A stretch of DNA of 64,000 bases from Apium graveolens (lineage: Eukaryota > Streptophyta > Magnoliopsida > Apiales > Apiaceae): assembly GCF_009905375.1 (NCBI RefSeq), contig NC_133650.1:170456518-170520517 (forward strand), in the 5' to 3' direction. Numbering within the stretch: position 1 is the stretch's first letter; every line of letters begins with the position of its first letter. Positions 36,523 through 46,707 of this stretch are shown here, in pieces. The notes beneath the pieces were generated by a model. The model did not search any database. It saw nothing but the letters and a program-made list of their open reading frames with translations, and was not told the origin of the DNA. Both the position numbers and the translations under genes were made by a program.

Positions 36523-38145
36523 TTACTTCTGACCTTTAAACGTTACCATTTTCTCGTCTGACGTCTTTAAAATTACCTTCTTATTACGACAGACTATCTG
36601 AGCATCGTGCTTAGATAACCAATCCATTCCTAAAATAACGTCAAACTCTCCTAACTTGAACGACATCAAATACACATAAAACTTATTACCACAAAATTCA
36701 ATCTCACAATTTACACAAACTTGATTAACAGATACACGTTCTTGATTTGATAATTCCACGGTCATTATTTCATTCAAATAGTCAACCAGAAAATTTAACT
36801 TTTTAACAAATTCTTGGGAAATGAACGATCGAGTTGCTCCCGAATTTATGGCATATAAAGATTTTACATTAAGCGTACCTGCCACAACATCAGTATCTTG
36901 GATAGCGTCCTTTATAAACATGTCGAAAACTCTGGCCTTTGGAGTCTCATTCACTACTGGAATGGATCCCATGATTCTCAATGCATTGCTGACTAGGGCG
37001 GGTGTCTTGCAATCCCTTACTATGAGTCCTGGCTTTCCGCACTTAAAGTATGTAAGTCCAATTACTAGAACCTTGATTGTTGGATTACGGGTAGGCTGAT
37101 CCTTGTTCACTTGTTCTCTAGCTGGCTGTTTACGGCACTCTCTCGAATAGTGCCCTTTCTGATTACACTTGAAACAAACTACATTCAACTTATTACAAAC
37201 TCCTCCATATTTTTTCCCACATACCTGACAATTTGGAAAAGTTAGCCTTAGCTGATTTGGCTGGTTCACAGTGGCTGGACGGTTACCTTGACCTCCGTCT
37301 CCTGCATTTTGCTTCTTGAAATTAAAATTTCTCCCTGGCTGAAACTTGCCTTTCTTCTGATTAAAATTTGGAAACTTCCCTTTTTGTGACTGACCTTCCG
37401 TTCTTTCAAACTTTCTTTTCTTACTCTCTTTCTCTTTCTATGACATCTCACTCTCCATTTCCGTAATCATGGCCTTCTGTACAACTCCTGCATAGGTATC
37501 CAATTCAAATATGGCTACCTTCCCTTTGATCCATGGCTTCAAACCTTGCTGAAATCTCTTGGCTTTCTTCCTATCTGTATCCACATACGACGGTACAAAC
37601 GTTGACAATTCCTCAAACTTACTTTCATAATCAGCTACCAACATATTTTCTTGCTTTAGCTCCAAAAATTTCAATTCCATCTGATCTTAAACAAACTAGG
37701 GAAAATATTTTTCCAAAAACAACTCTCTGAATCTCTCCCAAGTAATAGCATATGTACCTACCAATGTCTTCACTGTTTCCCACCAGTAGGTGGCTTCATT
37801 CTTCAAATAATAACATGCAAACTCAACCTTTTGTTCCTCCTTTACCTTAACCATAGAAAATGACTTCTCTACTTCCTTTAACCAAACACTCGCTTCAATT
37901 GGATCTAAAGAACTTTTGAATTCCGGTGGATTCACCGCCTGAAAAGTCTTAAAAGTTACCTGGGGGTTGGTATGTCTTTGTTGCTGTTGATTCAGGTGAA
38001 CTATTTGTTGAGTCAAGATCTGAAGAATCTGGGCTACTGTTGGGTCTAGGGGACCTAGGTTTGCACTCTGGTTGTTGTTGTCTTGGGTGTTGTTGTTGGT
38101 TTCTTCATTCTGGTTGGTAGAACGGGTATTTCTTCTGGGAGGCAT
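36523..38145 (-). pseudogene. Element 5 gag and protease
   Basis: Gag starts at MPPRRNTRSTNQNEETNN (ATG at 38145; an in-frame upstream ATG at 38166 is possible). It has a Gln/Asn-rich N-terminus, the core PIEASVWLKEVEKSFSMVK and NEATYWWETVKTLVG, then two stops near 37687-37698 and one at 37438. The zinc knuckle CFKCNQKGHYSREC is near 37130-37175. The protease motif reads AINSGATRSFIS, with the catalytic Asp replaced by Asn (36844-36846), and later GEFDVILGMDWLSKHDAQIV. A TAA at 36523 separates it from RT in the same frame. Confidence 0.92.
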
Positions 38146-38166
38146 TTTCTGTAAAGAATCAAACAA

Positions 38167-38657
38167 CTTATTTAGCCTTTAAATCAAATCCTTTTTTATG
38201 AAAAGTTTTTGTAAAACAGAAATATCTCTTTTTGAAAATAGTTGTAATAGTTGAATTATGTAAATTGCATGTTTCTTTACAGAATGTAAATAGTTACGGG
38301 GATAAGGTACATGGTATCACAAGAGTTATAACTGGTGCAATAAATAAAGTAAGATAAAACAGGTGCAGTAATGTAAATGACAATGCTGGAAAAGAAAAGG
38401 TACTGATATATATAGATTAAAGTTTTGGTAGTACAAGCGTGAAAACGCTTCAAAAGTAAAAGCAAAAGAGGTACAACAGGCCTACACACTACTCAGCAGA
38501 TCTAGTCTATAAATACAAGCCAAAAGTCTACTGATACACATTACACACTAATGTACATAATAAACCAACCACAACTTTGGCTCAACATCTCTATCTCTGC
38601 ATCTCTATCTCTAGCTCCAGGGAAACTCAGGTCCACCAAGCCTCTCAAGATCCTCCA
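38167..38657 (-). other. Spacer between the extra ORF and gag of element 5
   Basis: About 490 AT-rich bases without a credible ORF on the element's strand; untranslated leader. Confidence 0.6.
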
Positions 38658-39109
38658 TCACCTCTCTGGCCCATCCCATAAGAGGATCAAGGCCCGCATC
38701 AGTCTAGCCTCAAGAATCCTCCGTGTGACATGAATCGCCTCTCGAAGCTCCCTCACACTCCTGTCAACATCTGTAGTCCTCACTACATGCTGCAGCACTC
38801 GAATCTGTGCCAACAAGACCTCACGCTCCAAAAGAAGATCCTCAAACCGGAAATAAGGAATATGATGTGGAGTAGACTGAAATGGTGAGCCCACAACTGA
38901 ATGCCCAGTAGAATCTGAACCAGTAGGTGGGGGTCCTCGAATAGGTGGCCTCATACTAGGAGGTGGAATATCTCGCAGTGGTACAACCTCTATCACAATC
39001 GGAGGTTGTATAGCCAACACAGTGGATGAACAAGACGTGGATCAGAAGATGGTCCTCTAACCGAAGGCTCAGAATGATCAGCTGGCACTGGAATAAAGAA
39101 ATCTGCCAT
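38658..39109 (-). pseudogene. Extra ORF between PBS and gag of element 5 (unknown function)
   Basis: An ORF of about 150 codons begins MADFFIPVPADHSEPSVRGP at ATG 39107-39109, 182 bases after the PBS. One frame change near 39020 links this start to the longer open part that ends DGPER and stop at 38658. The first half is rich in Pro and Ser (PLRDIPPPSMRPPIRGPPP). The second half is charged and Leu-rich with heptad-like spacing (LLLEREVLLAQIRVLQHV, SVRELREAIHVTRRILEARL), suggesting a coiled coil. I recognise no known domain. Extra ORFs at this place are known for some plant Ty3/gypsy elements. That only one indel breaks it, as for gag-pol, suggests it was once coding. Confidence 0.6.
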
Positions 39110-39290
39110 CGCTGCAATCTGAAATCATATCGCAAAATAAGAATTTCGAGCCACAATGGAAATCATACTAACACCTATTATACAGTCGTACTCAACCTCT
39201 CGACGTTCTATCTTTCTATTCCTTACTTTTAATCCTAACCCTCTACCCATTCTCGTCAATCTAGGCTTGTGTCAGTGACTTATAACATGT
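39110..39290 (-). other. Leader of element 5 between PBS and the extra ORF
   Basis: A short non-coding leader; nothing recognised. Confidence 0.5.
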
Positions 39291-39303
39291 AGCTCTGATA
39301 CCA
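39291..39303 (-). other. Primer binding site of element 5 (initiator-Met tRNA)
   Basis: On the minus strand TGGTATCAGAGCT follows the LTR end by four bases. It is a perfect match to the common plant initiator-Met PBS. Confidence 0.95.
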
Positions 39304-39307
39304 AACC

Positions 39308-42300
39308 TGTGCCGCCCTCCAAACCCGGGTCAGAAGTTTGGGGTCCACAATACACTCACTATATATAAACCTGCCTATAACAATAATAAAGATAATAATA
39401 ATATGCAATGACCCTACTTACCAACATTCACGTATCGCAACAGGTTAAAGTATGCACACAAGCCACACACACACACTTATATTACAAACATCCAAATCCC
39501 AACTATTCAAACTCACAACTGAATATTAAAAATTCTTACAACTTCTCAAACTTAAACTATCACAAAAGTCTTCAGCTTGCTTATTCCGTTCAACCTGGAA
39601 TCCTAGCTAGCACACTGGATTGGGGATCCGCGCTACCAACAGGTTCCTTTTTAACTGGAAAATAATATAAACAGAATCGCACAAATGAGCTAACTAGCTC
39701 AGCAAGTCACTTTGACAATACCGAGATTAAACAACGATCAAGTGAAATGATTTAAGGTATCAAGTTTATGGCTAAGCAATGATTTAGAATTGGGCATTTA
39801 ATTTTCATTTAAAAAAATCAAGGTTAGGCTGCTGATCATTCACGCACTAACCCCGAGCAAGGCACACAGCTCTGCTCTAAATACTGGATCCAAGGCACAC
39901 ATTGGCCTAACTTGACCACCATTATGGTCTGACCACGAATCTGGTCCACATTTTATAAAACAATCCAATTATATCATAATAACAGAATAATCAATGTAAA
40001 GTAATAAACTAAATCATAAACAACATTGAGTTTCAAGCGTAAGATGGTTCACAATCTTCACAAAGGAACAACATGGCAAATACAAAGATTGGCAATCAAC
40101 TGGTACAAGAATTGGACAACAAAATAATTAAAGTCTCGTGGTTGTATGAATTAGTCTTCCAAGGTATAAGGTATAAAGGCTTGAGTGTTAAACAATTTTG
40201 GTTCAGTGATTGGTATTTAGTTTGTATGTATTTATGAAGTAGTATCGTATATCCGTAATTTGTATCTGGGTATCCGACAATCAATGGTTCAGAAAGAATA
40301 AGGCTTACGGCTCAAAGATCAATAACTGGAATCAAGGTTTAGGGTTCAGTGCTTCAGAGCACTTATAATATAAAACAGAACTATCAATTACTCACAATAT
40401 ATTTTGAGAAAGTTCAGAACACTTGCCTTGTCTTAACTCGCTAACACTTCAAAGGCTTTCGATCACTATCTCTTATCAATCAACTACTTGCTTCCCTTTC
40501 CTACGCCTTGCTTCTTCTGCTCAATTATCACAAGTATCTATTAATACTCATCTCGATTGATTCCATTCGATATAAGCTTCTATCTAACCTTTATTTCACC
40601 CAAATCCGATTTACGGATTGAAAGTTACGATTAAAACAGTCAAACAATAGACATATACGTATAAAACACATCAATCAGTTCACATATAACACATAACACA
40701 TAAGATATTTGATGAAAATACTTTTTCAAAGATGAGTTGATGTTAAAAATGATTTTTCGGATATTTAATACGAATTTTTAAATATTTTTAGGAATTAAAA
40801 CAGGCCGTTGAATCATTTTAAAACAGTAAACAGGGTTCGATTGCCCGATTCTGGCTTTAAAATTATTTTATAATAATTATCGAGCTTTAAAATAATTTTA
40901 TAATAATTATCGATCTTTAAAAACAATTTAAAATAATATTTTAAAGCTCGAAACTATTTTTCAGAATTTTTTAAATCAAAATAAATAATTAAATCTAATT
41001 AAAGAATTTATTAAAATTAATTAATAATTATTTAAATCAATTAATCAATTAATTTTTGAATTATTTGACCAATTAACTAATTAATTATCAACTAAAATTA
41101 GTTAACTAATTAATTCAGATTTATTTTTGAATTAAAAATAATTTTTGGAATTAAAATAATAATATTTAGAATTTTTAATAATTAAAATATAATTTATAAT
41201 TAAAATAAATACAAAATATGATTTTTAAATATTATTAAAACAACAATCCTATTTTTGTAACTTCTGGAAACTACAGTGACTAAAGTGCATCATTTTTCAA
41301 ACTATAGGGCCCTATTTGCAATTTTGCAAACTTCACGCCGGAAAACGACGGGAATCGCCGGAGAAGGCGTTCCGGAATTGTCACATCACCAAAAGCTCCA
41401 GAATTATTCTATAGAACACAAGGAATTCAACCATGTAATCAAATCACATTAATAACCCCAGAGTTGGTCGGAAAAAGTCCAAGAAACTCGCCGTCTCCGG
41501 CGAGTTTTGTTTCCTTCAATTCGAACAAACCAAAAATCGTCTGTTACCATGGTATACATAAATCAATTGCAAATTTAATCAGGAACACAACCCAATCATT
41601 CAAATAGTCTAATAACCCCTGGTGAAGAAACCCCTAATTTCAATTGAAGACATTCATATGGTTATAAACCCTAATTTTGAAATTCGAAATTATAACACAG
41701 ATTTGAGCATGTTACTGAACTCCAAATCAGTCATATAATATATCAAAATCATCAGGAAGACAAGCTCTACAACATGCAATCATCAAATCATACAAACAAT
41801 CCCTCGAACAAAAATTCATATTTTAATTCAAAATAATTCAAAAATAAATAAAAATATAGAAAAATACCAGTAGTTTTTGTAGTTAAACAAGCCCTGGAAT
41901 TTGAAAGTAATCTTTAAAACCTTCGTTTTGGTTACTCGAGCGTTCCAATCGGACTTCGGTAACGCTTTGAAATTAGGGTTTGATTCTCAGAAACTTAAAT
42001 GAATATACTGTTTTTCTCTGTAAAATTATATAATTACTAACTGCAAATGATTTTCTATACAAATAAAATATGGTAAGGGTTATTTATATTTATGAAATAT
42101 TGGTATCTCGTTGGATCATATCGGATATAAAATATTACATTTATTTGAGAAACCAGATCCAAAACGGTACCGGTTTTAGGATAATTATCCAAATCTATAC
42201 ATTTTGTACTGCAGTGTTGGTCTTAGCGCTTCGGTTACACGTACTACGAGATGATAATATAATAGTTTAATAAAAAGATCTCGTTTCTCGAAAATACGGG

Positions 42301-42770
42301 TTTTATCGATTTACCGAAACGAATGTTGTATCGAAAATATTGCGCCGGGACTCGCACGGGGAAAACTGTACGCCGAATCGAAAAAGTCAAAACATGGAAA
42401 ATGGTCGGAATATTGCAATTAGGTTAGGAAGGAGTTCTCGAAAGAGTTTCGGATTGTAAAAACGTAAAAACGGGTGAAGTCGCTTGGTTCCCGATTATAC
42501 AAAATAGTTTTTAACTACTCGGAAAAATAATTTATTAAATCAATAAATCTTTTATAAAATCATAAAATAACATAAAAATTAATAGAAAAATATGAAAATT
42601 ATCTACACTTTATTTTGGACATATACAAATTAAAATACTCAAATTATATTATATTTAAATATCCAAACACATATACCACTTAAGAATTAATTCACAGAAT
42701 AAATATAGAATAAATACAAAATATTTATTTATCAGCAAAAATAATTACACGTTATGTTCCAGATATTACA
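39308..42770 (-). repeat. 5' LTR of element 5
   Basis: A 3463-bp LTR from TGTAATATCTGGAACATAACG (42770, minus strand) to GGGCGGCACA (39308). It lacks the 75-base segment found in the 3' LTR. A TATA-like box (minus-strand AAATATAAATAA) is at about 42081-42092. Confidence 0.95.
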
Positions 42771-42775
42771 CAAAC

Positions 42776-42926
42776 ACATGGCCATCCTAACTTTCCAGAT
42801 TGGATATTCATGTATCTTCAGGATTGGCACCTTGAGTGCTTCATACCTACTCATGTTGCTGCTAATATATGATGTGGCTGGGGTTGGTGGTTTTGGATTC
42901 TGTGGTTCTTCTTCTTTGTTTAACAT
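42776..42926 (-). pseudogene. Copia gag, N-terminal 50 codons
   Basis: The frame opens at ATG 42924-42926 (MLNKEEEPQNPKPPTPATSY) and reads to the insertion junction with VPILKIHEYPIWKVRMAM, a gag N-terminal motif common in this copia group (Y.IWKVRM). It continues in frame at 29969 across the Tekay-like insertion. Confidence 0.85.
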
Positions 42927-42972
42927 TGTAGATTGATTTTTAGATCTTAAACTGTTTGTATGTTAACAACAA

Positions 42973-42984
42973 GATTTGATACCA
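42973..42984 (-). other. Primer binding site of the minus copia element
   Basis: TGGTATCAAATC on the minus strand follows the copia LTR end CCTAACA by two bases. It resembles the initiator-Met PBS in its first eight bases. Confidence 0.75.
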
Positions 42985-43017
42985 CTTGTTAGGCCCTTAT
43001 TCTACTGTAGGGGGTGA

Positions 43018-43022
43018 ATACA
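43018..43022. other. Target-site duplication ATACA, left copy (right copy 52161-52165)
   Basis: ATACA flanks the Retand on both sides, within the copia LTR. Confidence 0.95.
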
Positions 43023-43568
43023 TGTTATGGATTAAAAACTAATATATATAATTGCTGTATTTAATACTAAGGAACGTGAGCTTCGAGGCTCGATTTGACT
43101 GCTCTTGTGTTTCGTGACTCAATCTGCCTTAACAAGATGCCTACGTACCTTGCTGATTGCCAAGGATCAAGTCAAAAAACGTAGTTCTGATTTGTGGGGT
43201 GAGGCCCCTTATATAGATGTGGGAGTCCTTGAATTGGACTTGGTATAGGAGACTTGGTGGACAAGCCTCTGAATTAGGATAGACTTAGGAGTCCTAGGAA
43301 GTAGGAAGCTGATTCCTTATCCTTTTAGGTCCCCTTGAGGCTAATCTATAAGGATTTATATCCTTATCGGGACTCTTCTCAATAGCTGATTTTTCCCTTA
43401 TTAATTAATTACGAAATTAATTAATAATCAGGGCTTTTGGGCCTTTTTTATTCCACCAGGCCTGATCTGGTTCATCAGGCTTAACCTTTCTGGTCTGAAT
43501 ATTATACATCTTATTATTGGGCCTAGCAGCCCATTAATTATAAAATCAGGACTTATTTACCCCTATCA
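43023..43568 (-). repeat. 3' LTR of the Retand element (546 bp)
   Basis: Minus-strand LTR from TGATAGGGG (43568) to CCATAACA (43023). It is identical to 51609-52160 save for two substitutions and lack of a 6-base TTACCC-type duplication. It contains the same TATA box (minus-strand TATATAAGGGGCC). Confidence 0.97.
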
Positions 43569-43582
43569 TTTGCCCCCCAACT
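43569..43582 (-). other. Polypurine tract of the Retand element
   Basis: On the minus strand GTTGGGGGGCAAA lies directly before the 3' LTR start TGATAGGGG. Confidence 0.85.
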
Positions 43583-43715
43583 TTTGGGAAACATTGATTA
43601 GGTTTCGCAGAAGTTAAATCTATTCGTTCCCTTACAGGGTTTCGTTTTTGCGTAAAGTGTGGAGCGACCTACACATTTACAACGAATCTTCCTTTTATTC
43701 AGAAATTATCTTAAT

Positions 43716-43905
43716 TTCCAGGAATTTTTCCCTAATTTTCTGGAATTTTCCCTAATTTTCTGGGATTTTTCCCTAATTTCCTGGATTTTTCCCCTAATTT
43801 TTGGGATTTTTCCCCTAATTTTTGGGATTTATCCTTAATTTCTGGATTTTTTCCCTAATTTCTGGGATTTATCCTTTAATTTTCTGGATTTATTCCTTAT
43901 TTCTG
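43716..43905. repeat. Tandem repeat of about 21 bp, nine imperfect copies
   Basis: The unit TTTCTGGGATTTTTCCCTAAT recurs about nine times with changes. It lies near the start of the Retand 3' region and is pyrimidine-rich on the plus strand. Tandem repeats in this 3' region are known for Tat-lineage elements. Confidence 0.8.
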
Positions 43906-43959
43906 AAAATATTAACATTTTTCAGAAATTATTTTAAGGAATTTCCTTATTTTTTTGTA

Positions 43960-44440
43960 ATTTTCTTCCTTCTTTTTTTTTTCTTTTTTCTTCCTTTTTT
44001 TTTTATACAATTTTCGACCAGGAATCCATTCGACCAGGATCCTGGTCGAATTAACCTCCATATTGCCCTGGTCGACAGCCTTTCGAGCAGGAGTATTTCG
44101 AGCAGAAGTCCTGGTCGAATTTCGGCCAGGATTTTTCCCCCCCCTTTTTTTTTTTTTTTTTTTTTGTCGACTAGGAAGTTTTCGACCAGGATTTTCGTCC
44201 CTTTCGGTCAGGATCTTCATTTTTGACCGAATTAGCCATCTTTTGTTGCCCAGGTCGACAGAATTTTGACCTCAATGATTTCGACCAGGAATCTTTCATG
44301 TTTCTTGGTCGAATGGGTCTCATTTCTAGTCGAATTAAGCCTCTTTTTCAACCCTGATCGACTTGATTTCGAGCTCAAGCCATTCGACCTGGACTTCTTT
44401 GTGTTTTCTGGTCGAATAGGTCAAAATTATTTGCATAAAT
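43960..44440. repeat. Interspersed TCGACCAGGA / TCCTGGTCGA motif cluster and poly-T tracts
   Basis: The motif TCGACCAGGA and its inverse or near variants occur more than ten times, in both orientations. Pyrimidine tracts at about 43970-44010 and 44139-44165 belong to the same region. No gene is seen; open frames here are low complexity. Confidence 0.7.
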
Positions 44441-44453
44441 TTTTGTACATACT

Positions 44454-45620
44454 TGGATTTAGGCCCTTAATGCTGGGCTAAAACTTGGGTTTTGTTTTTT
44501 TTTTTTTTTTTTTTTTTAAATATAGTGGGCCTTATCCTGGGCCTCCCACTTTTAATTATATAGGCCCTTTTCTGGGCTCGCTTCTTATTGACCATCTTTT
44601 CCACAGGCCTTTTAATTGGGCTCCCAACTCTGGGCTTTCAATTTGGGCCAAAAATTTACCTGGGCTTCGTTTTTATTGGGCTTCAGAGGCCTTTCAATTG
44701 GGCTCCCAACTCTGGGCTTTCAATTTGGGCCAAAAATTTAGCTAGGCTTCTTTTCACCCTTTTTTCCTAAAAATCAAGTGGGATTCATACAAGGCTTTTC
44801 AAACACTTGGGTTGTCAACTGGGCATGATTATTTCCTCAGGAACATTTTGGTCTTGATAAATATTTTTGACCGAATTAACCTCCTTTTCTAGCCTTGGTC
44901 GAAGCCTTTTCGATCTCAACTAATTCGACGATGAATACAACATGAAACCTGATCGAATTGGGTCTGGGATTTGGGATATATTACTTTCTGTGACTCCATA
45001 TATTTGATTTGGGCCCTAAGTCTGGGCTGGATTTTTTCCAATCTCAAATTTGAGCCTAAGATTTGGGCCTGAATTCTTTTATGGGTACTTTATTTTTGAC
45101 CCTGGGCCTTTTCTAAACCAGGCCTTTACCTTGGGCCTTCCCCTTTTTTGACTGGCTTTTTGTATTAGGCCCCTTACTTTTAACTGGGCTTCTTTGGTCC
45201 ACCCTAAATTGGTCTTTAATTTGGGGCCATTTAATTTTCAGCTAATTGGGCCCTTTTCTGGGCTTACCTCTTATTGGGTTGATCTTTGCCCTAAACCTGG
45301 GCTAGATTTATGAAACCTTGTATTGGGTTTCAACTTGGGCCCTTCTGGGCTTTGATCTTTAATTGGGCACTTAGTATTGACCCTGGGCTTGATTTATTGA
45401 TCCCTATACTGGGTTTTTTTCTAATTCAAGTAGGATTAGGCCTTATTTTTGGGCCTTCATTTATCCAAATCCTTTTTGGATTTGGGACTTATTTCTGGTT
45501 TTTGAAGATAATACTCATATATATTTTCTTCCAGTTTTTGGACCCCGGGTGCTGGGCTTTGAATATTTGGGGCCCTTATCTGGGCTTGACATACTTCCAG
45601 GCCCAACAAGTTTTAACCTT
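44454..45620. repeat. Array of TGGGCC/TGGGCT motifs with an 82-bp tandem duplication
   Basis: I count about 27 TGGGCY hexamers in 1.17 kb of the Retand 3' region, nearly all on the plus strand. A unit of 82 bp starting AGGCCTTTTAATTGGGCTCC is duplicated at 44605-44754. The hexamer is the same as the plant site II element bound by TCP factors. A long T run lies at about 44492-44517. Non-coding. Confidence 0.7.
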
Positions 45621-45858
45621 TTTTTTTGAATTGGACCTTTTTATAGGGCTTTCATATCATGCATCTAATTTAATTGCCATGCCATAGAGATTCAAACATA
45701 TTTCGAAAAATTCTCTGAGCTTCAAAAATTGTTTGGGATTCATCCCTTACACAAGTCTTAATAAACTTCATAATAAGACATATAAATCCTAAGCAAAGCT
45801 TCAAGGTGCTTTTCAACCTACTCTCCATCATGACAAGTGAGAATCGTATCCAACTGCC

Positions 45859-46707
45859 CTACACATAGTAAACCTTCAGGTTTTGTGCATGCCAAGTTCT
45901 CGGGACTTCAAAACCATCCATAGTCTCCAGCTTGTAGGTTCCTCTACCCTGAACACTCTTGACTCTGTACGGCCCTTCCCAATTCGGGGCAAGCTTCCCT
46001 TTTTGTCCTACACCAGATGCTTCTATCTTCCTCAAGATTAGATCGCCTTGTTTAAAAAACCTTTCTTTAACCCTTAGGTTGTAGTAGAATGAAGCTTTTT
46101 TCTGATATTCTACTATCTTTGCATGTGCTTTGTCTCGCACTTCATCAATTAAATCCAGGGCTAATCTCTGCCCTTCCTCATTTTCTTTCTCATCGAAAGC
46201 CTGAATCCTTGGAGAGGAATGTGATATCTCCACGGGAACTACTGCTTCCGCCCCATATGCCAACATGAAAGGAGTTGCATCTGTCGTGACTCTACAAGTA
46301 GTCCTGTAGGCCCATAATATTGGAAGTATCTCATCTACCCAATTATTTCTTGACTTCTCGATCCTCTTCTTTAGTCCATCCAGGATTATCCGATTTGCTA
46401 CCTCTGCTTGTCCATTGGCTTGCGGGTGAGCCACAGAGGTGAATCGTAACTCGATTTCATTTTCTTCACAATACTTCTTGAATTCCTCATTGTTGAATTG
46501 TGTTCCATTGTCAGTGACAAGGATACGGGGAATTCCATATCGGCACATAATATTTTCCCACAGGAATTGTGCAACCTGCTTAGTAGTGATTTTGGCCAAG
46601 GGTTTGGCTTCAATCCACTTGGTGAAATAATCAATGGCTACAATCAGAAATTTCCTTTGTGCCGTGGCCATAGAAAAAGGCCCTAGAATATCCATCCCCC
46701 ACATGGC
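45859..46707 (-). CDS. Retand integrase core and C-terminus
   Basis: An open frame from ATG 46704 to TAG 45859. It begins inside integrase with WGMDILGPFSMA (first Asp), then VTDNGTQFNN (second Asp) and NGQAEVANRIILDGLKKRIE (Glu), so the DDE triad is complete, and it ends with the GPYRV-type C-terminal block and no chromodomain. It should be one polyprotein with the upstream frame. A missing base in a T run near 46708 separates them. The zinc-binding part of the integrase is at the end of the other frame. Confidence 0.92.
   Translation of the reverse strand, partial: AMWGMDILGPFSMATAQRKFLIVAIDYFTKWIEAKPLAKITTKQVAQFLWENIMCRYGIPRILVTDNGTQFNNEEFKKYCEENEIELRFTSVAHPQANGQAEVANRIILDGLKKRIEKSRNNWVDEILPILWAYRTTCRVTTDATPFMLAYGAEAVVPVEISHSSPRIQAFDEKENEEGQRLALDLIDEVRDKAHAKIVEYQKKASFYYNLRVKERFFKQGDLILRKIEASGVGQKGKLAPNWEGPYRVKSVQGRGTYKLETMDGFEVPRTWHAQNLKVYYV

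Larger units (their letters stand above)
29975..42770 (-). mobile_element. Minus-strand Tekay-like chromovirus (element 5), complete structure
   Basis: A 12.8 kb element with TG...CA LTRs of about 3.5 kb and a perfect 5-bp TSD. Read on the minus strand the order is 5' LTR, initiator-Met PBS, an extra ORF, gag, protease, RT, RNase H, integrase, C-terminal chromodomain-like tail, PPT, 3' LTR. Its LTRs are homologous to that of element 2. The coding frame from gag to RNase H is one frame with five stops. A one-base frame change near 35264 precedes the integrase part, which has two further stops. The LTR pair differs by about 5 % in the 370 bases I compared, so the insertion is older than the Retand. 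Confidence 0.95.

Noticed and set aside
43716..43905. Short regular repeats considered as a CRISPR array
   Set aside because: Units are contiguous without unique spacers, imperfect, and lie in a plant retrotransposon.
43822..44226. 134-codon plus-strand open frame, hydrophobic and Phe-rich
   Set aside because: Artefact of the pyrimidine-rich tandem repeat and poly-T tracts; not a membrane protein.
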